64,000 nucleotides of DNA, taken from the NCBI GenBank assembly GCA_027186245.1, contig CP114500.1, forward strand, positions 7,016,001 through 7,080,000, given 5' to 3'. Each line of letters begins with the position of its first letter. Position 1 is the first letter of the stretch. The notes below the pieces were generated by a model. The model was not told the DNA's origin. It worked only from the letters and a program-made list of their open reading frames with translations, and searched no databases. Shown here piece after piece: positions 47,550 to 59,406 of this stretch. Position numbers and translations under genes: made by a program. This stretch comes from Coriaria nepalensis. Taxonomy: Eukaryota > Streptophyta > Magnoliopsida > Cucurbitales > Coriariaceae.

Positions 47550-48544
47550 AAAGCTCAGACTTCAGTTCCAGTTCCAAAAGACAAGTTCCTACATTTAGAC
47601 AATGTTTAAAGTTATCATCCACAATGGCATGAGAATGTTAGTATGAATTTCACCGTGCAACTCATCTGAATCTGTTCGGATTTGGAACTAATGAAGAATA
47701 TTTGTGATTAGAACTCCATTCCAATTCAATTTAGCCGATTAATGCAACAAATGCAGCACACACACACACACACACCCCAATCACAGTTGTTACTTCAAGT
47801 GGAGCATATTTTCTCTTCAAATTCAATCACATAACTAAGAAATAATTAAAACCGAGTAGCTAGTATCGAACTAATTAAAACCAAAATTGTTAGTAGATCG
47901 ATGCAGGAACATCAAACGGGAATTAATAAACTATTCAATTAACTAAAAATGAAACCCTAACGAGGAATTTTTCTCGCTCAGACGGAAAATCCAAGAAAGC
48001 GCGTGAAAGTTATGATGAGATAGAAAGTACCTGAGATCCGAAGCTTGATATGAACTTTGCCCTGCAGATCTACGGTCTGTGGATTCTGATCCCTTTGCTT
48101 AGAACAGAATGTCCAGCACGAGTTTGTCCAGTTATTTCTTTTTTCTTCTTTTTTGTTTTTTTTTTTTCAATAATAATAAAATTTATTTATTTAGGAAAGG
48201 ATCTGGACTGGGCTACTACGTCCAAATGAGGACTTTTTCCCGAGCTTAAGATTATAGCCAAGCCCAATCCAATTGTTATAATTTCGTCTCTGATGACCCA
48301 ATTACAATTTCCCTGAATTAACTCCGTTTGCAGACCATACGACTGCGTTTACTACGTCAGAATAGCAGCAGCAGCTCAACACTGCACGGAACAGCGCGCA
48401 TGCGGGCCGGGGTCCGCGTTCAAAGGGCAAACCACATAAACCCTCGCAGCTGAGAAACCAAACGAATCAGAGCATGATAGAGCTCATGATCTGATTTTCA
48501 CCTGAACAGATTAGCGGAGATCCGATTCTTCAAGCTTGGTAGCA
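47550..48544. promoter_or_regulatory. Divergent cyclophilin/NOMO intergenic region
   Basis: About 1 kb between two start codons. It contains a (CA)n tract at 47757-47774, poly(T) near 48160, and ACTACGTCAG at 48351-48360, which carries an ACGTCA bZIP core. No gene is seen. The 5' ends of both transcripts must lie here. Confidence 0.4.
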
Positions 48545-51500
48545 ATGGTGGTCGGGAGAACTCTTCTCTGCTTCGCGATTTTAATCTATTTGATTTCTGC
48601 TGCTTCCGCTGATTCAATCCATGGATGCGGTGGATTCGTGGAAGTAAGTAATCTTCTCCTTAGATTTGTCTGTTCTTCCCGTTTGGCTGCTAGGAAATTC
48701 GAGGAGTATTTAATATCGAGCATAGAGACTGTGGATAGATTGGATCTATAAGTCAGGGATCTAGATTCTTTGAAGTGCCTCAGTTGCAATGTGCGGACAT
48801 GTGAAGTGGATTATTGGAAATATATTTGCGAAGTGATAATCAGTTCGTTCGTTGTTTTTTTCAGTTATCTGATTATGAATCTCTCTTGTAGGCAAGTTCG
48901 TCTTTGATCAAGTCAAGAAAGCCGACTGATGCGAAATTGGATTATTCTCATATTACGGTATGTCTGTGGTTTTTCTTCAGCTCTGTAGAATAGAAAGTTC
49001 GATATAGTCACAAGTCATTTGTTATAAGTGATTTTTGTCTTCTGAATTTCTCTTTGATTTTCCCGTACAACTATCTGAGTTTACTTTTTTATGAAAGTAA
49101 AACACTGGTACCTCTCAAATTTTTTGAATTATAATTAGCCAATTTGGTTACAACAAACAAGAACCCGAGGTCTGAGATTTTGTGATTGATGTAGGTTGAG
49201 CTTCGCACAGTAGATGGGCTAGTAAAGGACAGTACTCAGTGTTCTCCTAATGGTTACTACTTCATTCCAGTGTATGACAAGGTACTTCTCCAGTTCTGAT
49301 GTGGTTTGTGCTGTATGGTTTAATGCCTACAGCAGAGACGAAGAGCTCAGTTGCTTGGGATATTAACCATCCTATGCCCTGAAAGCAGGATTCAAAGCAG
49401 ATTATACCTGTGAGATTTAGTTGGAGTTCGTAGCCCACATAGTTAGCTTTACATATTTACTGTACTGGATAATCTAGTCTTGCTTGAAATAACTCGTGGC
49501 ATGATCAGGAAACTTTTAAATGAGATAATGCAGTCTTACCATTCTTCTTATCAATTGACATTAGGGCATCATTCTTGGAAGGGGTATATTTGACATTTGA
49601 CCATGGTTCCTATTTAATGGACCTAAAAACATCAATCCAGCTCGAGTATTAGATAGCTATCTTAATTTTACATTTTATGCACTGTCAAATTTTCTTATGC
49701 CAGTTGTTGATCTTGTAGGGCTCTTTTGTAATTAAGATCAATGGACCTGAAGGATGGTCTTGGGACCCAGAAAAGGTCAGTTTTCTTTCTATTGTGCACT
49801 AGTATCACTGATATGTGGCCTTTTCTTAAATTAAGTTGCTGTCAGTTCTGATATATATACAATATTCAGGTTCCTGTAGTCATTGATGATGCTGGTTGCA
49901 ATGCGAATGAAGATATAAACTTTCGTTTCACAGGGTTTGTATTAAATGTGGTTTCTAAGATTTGATTTATACATCACGCTTATGCAACTAAGCTATGTGC
50001 GAGTTCTTGATTCAGCTTTTATGAAACTCTTACCTTATTAAATTCATGTATTGTAGGTTCTCCTTATCAGGTAGAGTAGTAGGAGCTATTGGAGGAGAGA
50101 GCTGTTCAAGAAAAAGTGGTGGCCCTGCAAATGTAAACGTTGAGCTATTGTCTCCTGCTGGCAATATTTTGTCTTCTACTGTAACATCCACTGATGGGAG
50201 TTACTTGTTTACAACTGTTATTCCAGGTATAAAAGTTCCCAAATCAATCTTATAAACAATAAGTAAATCAAATAATCAATCGACCTACTGTCAAACATCA
50301 TTAAACTCAAACTCTGTGAATAGTATGGGTAGTTGGTGCACTTGTGAGTCTCAGAATACCCCAGTTGATACTGGCTTTTAAGCTTGATTGTGTCTTGCTT
50401 CTGGAAAGAGTTAAGGTAAGATGGTTCAACAAAAATCTACTTATTTATTTCTGCCAAAAAGTCTAGATAGCTTGTGGCAACCAGATCCCCGCACCAAATA
50501 GGCTTTATTTTTCTGGCCTTTCTGGCCAGCATTGATTTTTCTAGTCGATTCTGCTTACTATATCATTTTTCTTTTGAGAAGGCACTCGAGTTATTAGTTG
50601 ATTTTATTTTCAAACTTTAATTCTTTATTCAGGAAAGTATGAATTACGTGCGTCACATCCTGATTTGAAAGTTGAAGGTAAAGGCACCACACAGGTATGA
50701 ATTACTCATCACATTATGTCTTTGCTCTTACACACTCTTCCCTCCTAATCTGTCATTCAAAAATCAAGACCATATATTATTATCATTGACATGGGTCTAA
50801 GTCCTATGGACCACTTGCTAAATAAATGTGTGTTAGTCAGGTGGAGGTGGGATTTGGAAATGGCATAATCAATGATGTTTTCTTTGTCCCTGGTTACACT
50901 CTTCGTGGGTATGTTGTTGCTCAGGTAAATACCCTTCAAAGACGATGAAATTCAATTTTCTCATGTGTTTCTGCTTGTGAAAACTTATCCGTTTTATGTC
51001 TAATCAATCGCTTTATTCTCTACTTGTTGGTTTTATCAATTTTTCCCTTGCTTACGGAGAAGTTTCACTTTATCTTCTTTCATCTTTTGGAGATCCATTT
51101 TTCTGTATAACTTTCTCGTAGTCAACTAATTCTGCGCAGTCGTATTTAATGACATATTTGTTAAGTAAATTTCTTCCGTCAATTGTAGCAGATGGAATGT
51201 ATACTTCATAGGGCATACTATAGGTAGTATATATAGCTTTGTAATATACATTGTTCTGTGTATGAGAAGGAAGTCCTTTGTTTCTTTTTGTAGGGAAACC
51301 CAATATTGGGAGTTCACGTTTATTTATACTCAGATGACGTCTTAGAGGTAGATTGTCCACAAGGTTCTGGTAATGTACCTGGACAAAGAAAGGCACTATG
51401 TCATGCTATATCAGATGCTGATGGGATGTTCTTGTTTCAATCAATACCTTGTGGTAATTTTGAAATTTGCATTTGATCAATGCTATTTCCTCCATTCTTT

Positions 51501-54500
51501 GTGTAAACATCTTTTATTTTATTTTTATTTATTTATTTATTTATTTATTTGTTTCACTTTTTCTCTCTCTTCTTTCTGTACATGATTATGTCTATAAATT
51601 GATAATTGTATTTATGTATTTTTCTCGTGGGCTGAGCATGAATTTGAATTAGAAATTCGCTCTGGCATGGGATGTATACATACAAATCCAACAATTTCCG
51701 TGGCCTGTGATGGGACCTTGCCTTAGCTACTTGATTATGTGACAGGTGGTTATAAGCTTTTGCCTTTCTACAAAGGTGAAAATGCAACATTTGACATTTC
51801 ACCTCCCATTATGCCAGTGATTATTGAGCATCAACACTTTACGGTTCCTCAAAAATTTCAGGTATGATATGCTATTACCAGCACTGTCCTTTTGACCATC
51901 CTTATTGACATTTATCCGAAATTATTATAGAAGTTAAAAGTTGAGATGCAATGACCAATCGTAAATGTCAATTCTTCGTTAATCCAGGGAATTTAAATTC
52001 CTAATTATCAAACTGTCTTGAAAGTTTAAGTGAAAATTCTGGCTGGCATTTCAAAATTTTAGATACAGTAGTGGTAAGTCAATGTGGTGGAAATTTGTGC
52101 CTCACATAAGCCTTACTTATATTGTCTTGGTAAATCGAGTTTGATTCTAGTAAGAAAAAAACTTTTATGTTATATTTAAGTGGTAGATACTTTCAATTGC
52201 AGATTCTATAGTTATTGTTAATTTGATCAGGTTACTGGATTTTCTGTTGGAGGCCGTGTGCTAGATGGAAATGCTGCAGGAGTGGGGGGTGTTAAAATCA
52301 TAGTTGACGGTCATGAACGATCAGTCACAGACAAAGAAGGTTTTTACAAGCTTGACCAGGTATGGAATTCACAGTTCTCCCCTTCTTGACTTTGTCCCCC
52401 AGATAGATATTGTGCCAAATTGTTCCAGTTTTTCTTTTTACTTCATTCTTAAGTTTTTGTTTCTCCCACTCTTCTTCTTTTTTTTCCCCCCTTTCTTTCT
52501 TTTAATATGTCCTTTCCACATTTGTGTTCTTAACCACAACTTATGTAAGTCTTTGGTAAAAGGAGAATATAATCATTTTTTGAGATTTTATTTAAGGGGA
52601 TCTTTTCTTTAATTTAAAGACAAAAAGCTTTAATTAATAATCTTCAATTTTGGTTTTGGATTAGTGGCCACATGGCCGTACATTGTGCGTGTAGGATTTG
52701 AAGTGTCATCCTCTATTTCTCTCCTGCTCTGTCCATCTCTTTTTCAAACCACAAATTACCCAAAATCCGATTTCTTCATCAATCTCTTTTTTTTTTTTTT
52801 CTTCTTTCTTGTTAATATCCATCCATTGTAATATAATTTTGAAGATGATTATCTGGCTGTTGTGAAAAATTCTGGCTTTATATTAGTGTGCTTTGGGGTT
52901 GTAAAAAAATTGATCCTGAACAGATTTTCTTTAACAGCAACTTTATAGTTATATGTTATTGTTCTTATTAATATTCAAGTGTCCTTGCCTTTGAATGTTG
53001 TAGGTTACATCCAATCGTTATACCATAGAGGCCAGAAAGGAGCATTACAAATTCGAAAAATTGAAGGATTATCTGGTAATTGCATAATCTTTCATTGCTT
53101 TACCTTGAAGCTTGATAAGGTTCCTCTCCTTCTAATGGCGGCAGTGTCCAATTACTTACAAATTGGTTACATCACTTATAATGATTTTCACAGATTAATA
53201 GTATTGTAATAAAATGAAGTTTCTGCTTATAATTTCTAACTTTTTTACTTGTTCAGGTGTTGCCAAACATGGCTTCAATTGCTGTAATTAGGGCAATGTC
53301 TTATGATGTCTGTGGTATAGTTAGGATGGTTAATGCTGGATACAAGGCTAAGGTAAATTCAATCATTCTGTAATCTTAATTGAGTTAGATATGTCATTCA
53401 TATATATTATATTTATCTACTTAATATGTGATTTTCAGGTGGCTTTGACTCATGGACCAGAGAATGTGAAACCTCAAGTCAAACAGACAGATGGAAATGG
53501 GAATTTCTGCTTTGAGGTATGTTAGCCTAACTAAATGAAACTCAAATATCATGTAGCTAACGTTGGAAGGGAAGATATCAATGTCCTAGTTGAAGAGGGC
53601 CTGAATCTTCGCACTAGCCATGGAAACTACAGTTAACCGTCCCATCTTTTCAGGTTCTAGCTGGTGAATATCGCTTATCTGCTGTAGTAGCTTCATCTGA
53701 AAATGCTCCTGGACTCCTATTCTTGCCATCCTATCTCGACGTTGCAGTTAAAAGTCCACTGCTGAATGTTGAATTTTCTCAGGTGGTGTTTCAGATTTAC
53801 CATAAAGAATTCATCAGTCGCTTCATTGCCTTTTGATCTCTTTTTTACATAATATTACATGTATGATATGATATCAATTCTCCTGGAATTTGGGTATAAT
53901 TTCCATCACAAGAGTTATAACCTAGAACCAAATTCTTTTGTCATACTGCTTGCAAAACTATTAATTGGCATGAATGTTTGAGAGCTTATTCGCTTATTAT
54001 AAGAACTTAATTTTTCCTGACAATGTCTATTTTTGCGGAACTTTTTCTTTTTGGTTGTTGTCAAGGCACTTGTCAATGTGCATGGTTCTGTAGTCTGCAA
54101 AGAGAGATGCGGATCATCTGTCTCTATTAGCCTTCAAAGATTGACTGGTAAAGACATTGGCGAAAGGAAGACTATTAGTTTGACCGATCAGAGTAGCGAA
54201 TTTGTTTTTCCTAACATCATCCCTGGAAAATACAGGGTAGAGGTACAGTCTGTTTGGCACTATGTTTTCTCATCCAATCGGTTTATATTTTACCTGATTT
54301 CTTGTAAGGAGATGAACTGAAAATAAAATAAAAAAATTGTCAGATTTGTAGGGTTTCTAAATGGCATAATCTATCAATTGATGCTTATATCATTACTTTT
54401 AAATAATAGCAATGTGACTGGCACTGATTACATGCATCGTTGGGAATTACTGCTGTTTAGGTTAAACATGGGTCATCAAAAGGTGTTAGTAGCAAAGATA

Positions 54501-57500
54501 ACTGGTGCTGGGAGCAGGACTTTATTGACCTAGATATTGGCACAGATGACGTGAAAGGAATTGATTTTGTTCAAAAAGGTTACTGGGTGAATGTCATATC
54601 CAGTCATGATATTGATGCTTCCATGACTCAAGCAGATGATTCTCTCAGCAATTTGAAAATCAAGGTAATTCTCTCAGATCAATCTCTGGGACACTTCCTT
54701 TTTTATTTAAGTATTACTTGGTGGACACTTAGGCACCTTGATGTTCATTTCTCATCTTCTCTTTAATGCAGAAAGGTTCACAACATATATGTGTAGAGTA
54801 TCCTGGAGTGCACGAACTTCATTTCTCCAACTCATGTATTTTCTTTGAGAGCTCATCGAAGAAAATAGATACATCGAATCCAGAGGTATTGTGATTACAA
54901 GAATTTCTATATTTATCCAAATTATCTATTTAAATAAATTGTCCCTCTGATTTTGTTTGTTTCTTTGTCAGCCTATTTATTTGAACGGAGTGAAGTATCT
55001 TCTTAAAGGACAAATAATTGTTGAGCGAAACTCTCTTGGTCATGCATATAAATTACCTGAGAGTATTGTTGTAAACATTCTGAGCTTGGGAGGTGGCATT
55101 ATTGCTACTACCACTGCCAAACTTACTTCCAATGCGGATGACCCTTCAAGTACACCCAAGTATGAGTACTCCGTGTGGGCTAACATTGGTGAAGAACTCA
55201 CCTTTGTTCCTGAGGATTCCAGGTACCTTTGCTCAGAAACTATTCTCTTGATAAGGTGTTTTTTAGTGACAGCATGGTTCATTATCATTAGTAATTATAT
55301 TGTTAAAAAGCATTAATAACATATCGATTAAAAAATAAGAGTTTGTAGTACTCAAATGTCTGAAAATAATGGACTTGTCAATTGAGCGTCTTGCATGAAG
55401 TAAATTACATGATTTTCATATACTGTCCATGACAATATTATCCTATTGAATGTTAACATTTTTCGGATGTAATGCTGAGTATCTAAACTTTTGCAATGGT
55501 AGTGTTGCTTATCAATGCTAGTTGACTAAAGTTCTGTGTTTCAAGCCTTCAACTAAGTTGTGTATTTAATTATACTTGTGTACTTAGACATCCGTAAGCT
55601 GCCTCCGCAGAGGTGCTTTAGATATAGGAAGTTCCTGCTTCAAAGAAATAGTTTCTTATGCAGCTTTCCTGCCCCCCATGTATTTCTTTTAGGCATGTGA
55701 AGTTTAATCTTGCTGATTTCTGTATTTTTGCTTTGATAATAGTCACCTGTAATCATTGTCATTATTGCCTCTTTATCTTGGATTATAACAGGAACTCTGT
55801 GGAGAAGAATATCTTGTTTTATCCAAAGCAGCATCGTGTAAGATATCTTCCCCCTTTTTATCCGCATTCAAAAGTTTAGAATGATGTAATCCTAAAAAAT
55901 TAATTTCTGTTCCGGCCTTTTCAGGTCTCGGTGAAAGATGATGGTTGCCAAGCTTCTATTCCCAAATTTGTTGGTCGACTAGGTTTATATATTGAAGGAT
56001 CAGTTTCTCCCCCTATTTATGGTGTTCATGTTAGTATTTTCGCTGCTGCTGATGGCAGCATTGCGCCAGTTAGGGATGGCGAATTAGTACTTGAAACTAC
56101 CACAGGGACAGATGGCTCCTTTATTGGCGGACCACTATATGATGACATAACTTACAGCATTAAGGCTTCTAAGGTCTGAACCACTTGTCCTGGAATTTTT
56201 TTAACACGATTTATGAAAAGTAAATCTTTGCTTCAATTGAATGGAAGCTTTGTTGAACTTTCTTTTCTCCCTTGCAGCCTGGCTTCCATCTCAAAAGAGT
56301 TGGACCTCATTCCTTTTCTTGCCAGAAGCTTAGTCACATTTCAATAAAGATATTTTCTAGAGATAAGGCTGAGGAACCTTTTCCTTCGGTGCTACTATCC
56401 TTGAGCGGTGACAATGGTTATAGGAATAACTCAGTGTCAGGTGCAGGTGGACAGTTCCTATTCGACAACCTTTTCCCTGGGACCTTCTATTTGCGTCCTC
56501 TTCTAAAGGTTGTTCTTTTGGACGTTAAGTTTAGTGTGTGTGTTTTTTTTATTTTCTTGGGATTCTTTTCCTCTCTCCCTGGCTTCTTTTATTCTCATTT
56601 CTCCTTGCAATTTTCATCATTAATCGTTAAGTGAACTGACTTGATTTTGAAGGGATATTAGTTTTAGTGACAATCAAATTGAATGTCTTACCTTGCCCTG
56701 CAGGAGTATGCGTTCTCACCTGCGGCACAGACTATAGAACTGGAACCCGGGGAGTCCAAAGAAGTCATTTTTCAGGCTACCCGTGTGGCTTACAGGTTTT
56801 TTCATTTTGCCTCCTTACTCCGACTAATTGCTTTTTGTTTTCCGATGAATCTAATTATCATATTTTTATTAAGAGTCCCACTATTACGTTGTCATACAAG
56901 AAATCTTCGTTAGATGACTTTGTACACAGAAGAATCTAGAATCTTGTCAACCAAAATTTCTTCTTTGTGGTATAACCTTAACTTGTTACGCCATAACCTC
57001 TTAATCACATAAGAACATGGTTGCCACTTAGTCTATGCCCTACTTATCTATCCTGATTCAGTTTCTATCGGATATTTGTCATTTCATTTCTCTAACTTCC
57101 TGACTCTAAATAAGAAATATGATGCATCCTGTAAGATTGATTTTCTAACCTCACACAAACTTAAATTAGTTACAAACATTAAGCAATTGTCATATTCATG
57201 AATACGATACTTGGCTGCAAGTGGCTAAATGAATTTTTGTGAACCTTTTTACAGTGCTACAGGTTTGGTGACTCTGTTGTCTGGCCAACCAAAAGAAGGT
57301 GTATTGGTAGAAGCCCGGTCAGAGTCAAAGGGTTATTATGAGCAAACAAAGACTGATTTATCTGGAAGTTATAGATTGAGGGGACTTCTCCCTGACACAA
57401 CCTATACAATAAAAGTAGTTCAACAGGATGACCTGGGTAGCACCAGGATTGAGCGTGCAACTCCGGAATCAATTTCTGTGAAGGTTTGACATTTTAGAAT

Positions 57501-58573
57501 TTCAAAAATCATAATGAACACTAAAGTAAATAAATAACTAAATAAATAAAAAGACCATCTTAAGTGGCCATTGTTTGGTTTTGCAGGTTGGGTCTGTGGA
57601 TATAAGGGGATTGGACTTTCTGGTCTTTGAACAACCAGAAATGACCATCTTAAGTGGCCATGTTGAAGGAAATAAAATTGAGGAACTACACTCACAAATA
57701 CTGGTGGAAATCAAGTCAGCAAGCGATGCTTCTAATGTTCAATCTACATTTCCCTTGCCGCTTTCAAACTTTTTCCAGGTAAAGGGTATACCCAGGGGTA
57801 AGCACCTTCTGCAGCTTAGGTCTAGTCAACCATCAAGCACGATCAAGTTTGAGTCTGAGGTTATTGAGGTCGATTTGGAGAAGAATCCCCAAATTCATAT
57901 CGGTCCACTCAGATACAAAGTTGAACAGAACCACCACAAACAGGTACCCCCTTTACTAGTCGGCAGCAGATTTATGTCAATAGTTCAGGAGTTGTGTAGT
58001 TAAGTCTATAGTCTATACTATATACTCTTGCCTTGGCATTTTTTGCTAAAACGCTAAAGTTTTTATCTTTTCTTTTCCCAATAACCACATTGCTAAACCT
58101 AGGTTTGGGAAAGAGTTTGGGATGTCTTCAATACCATTTCAGCCCACCAGATATAAACCTTAGATCCCTAATGCTTTCCCAAACCCACTCGAACAGATGA
58201 AATGGGTTGTTCTACATAAGAACTGAATTTTATTTCTCTACCGTACCGATCTTTCTCATTTGTGGTTTGTCTTCGGCCTCTGTTCCATACAGGAATTGAC
58301 TCCAGCACCTGTATTCCCTCTTATTGTTGGAGTCACTGTGATCGCCCTTTTTCTCAGCATTCCAAGGTAATCGATTCTGTTTCCAACACTTTTCCCTCTT
58401 AAAACACTAATAAAACCAGTACTCTAATTACAACTTTTTTTTTCCTTTTACTTTCTACCGGATGAAGATTGCAAGACTTTTACGGAGACATGGTGGGAAT
58501 ACCCACGCCAGGATTCACCACCACTGCCAAAAGGGAACCGCAAAAATCACTCTTAAGGAAAAAGACGTACTAA
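48545..58573 (+). CDS. NOMO: NOMO (nodal modulator) homologue, ER membrane protein
   Basis: I count 27 exons: the first is 48545-48643 and the last two are 58293-58366 and 58468-58573. Joined, they give about 1199 residues, near the family's ~1200. It starts with a signal peptide (LLCFAILIYLISAASA) followed by HGCGGFVE. Then come about ten repeats of transthyretin-like/CNA-B-type beta-sandwich domains marked by SDADGMFLFQSIPCG, TDKEGFYKLDQV, TDGNGNFCFEVLAGEYRL, TGTDGSFIGGPLYDDITY, GAGGQFLFDNLFPGTFY and TDLSGSYRLRGLLPDT. Near the C-terminus is one membrane span (VFPLIVGVTVIALFLSI), then a Lys-rich cytosolic tail ending RKKTY. In animals NOMO joins nicalin and TMEM147 in the BOS complex of the multipass translocon. 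All phases checked join. The lumenal repeats and tail are as expected; no lesion was seen. Confidence 0.93.
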
Positions 58574-59406
58574 AAATGAACCGCCTTTTTGTTCCTGATA
58601 GATCAAATTTTGTGCTGCTGATATCTGAATTTTCCAGATTAGTGATTACAAATTTAAAAACTTTTAATAAGCGTTTGCAAACTAAAATTTTTTTTTAGAT
58701 TATGATTTTAGATCCCCTTGATGCAAATGTAGCTTATAGTTGGTCTTTATTTTTGATACAACTGTTAGTCTGTCTGTTGCCTCCTTCACGGAAAGTATTC
58801 ACTATTCATGTGAAGTTGATTGGACAACAAGAAATAACAAGAGACCATTTGTGTGTAAGAATAAATTCATTGTTCTGCTTTTACAGCATTACATACATTC
58901 ATGGCGATGGATGGTAAAAATGGAATAAGTTAAGTTGGCGGGCTTTTCTTAGTTTAATTTTTTTCTTCTAGCGTACGAGAGAAGCCATTTTTTCCCCCTC
59001 GAAGCTCGAGTGTTGACCGCCTCATCTGTTTGCCAATTGCAAGTGGTTTTTAGAATTTCATTTTCAACTTGAAAAAAAAAGATCCCAAAAATAAGCCTAA
59101 TAAGGTTATATAATTAATTATAAATGAATAAGTAATTGAATTAAAAAAATGCATGTGGAGCGGATATTCCAATGTCGGAAATCCAAAACACAGGACCCTC
59201 TCATCCCCCAAATCAGCTCAGTTCTGGTCTCTCTCCCTCTCTCTCTCTTTATCCGTAATCCTTCACTTTCTCAGAAATCCAGCCATATGTGGACAATGGC
59301 CTCTTCCTTCTCTTCCTTAGACCTCCCTAATCCCTCCATGCCTTTTTAACTCTTAATCTCCTTCCTCTCCCCCCTCTCTCCCCCTCTCTCTCTCCACCCT
59401 ATTTCC
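58574..59406. other. NOMO 3' flank and GUN1 5' leader/promoter
   Basis: AT-rich after the NOMO stop, then a CT-rich stretch (59225-59400) that is probably the GUN1 leader. A 20-codon upstream ORF (59287-59349) lies in it. Confidence 0.55.
59287..59349 (+). promoter_or_regulatory. Upstream ORF in the GUN1 leader
   Basis: ATG at 59287 opens a 20-codon frame (MWTMASSFSSLDLPNPSMPF) that stops 57 bp before the GUN1 start. It is in the presumed CT-rich leader. Whether it is in the mature mRNA is not known. Confidence 0.35.
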
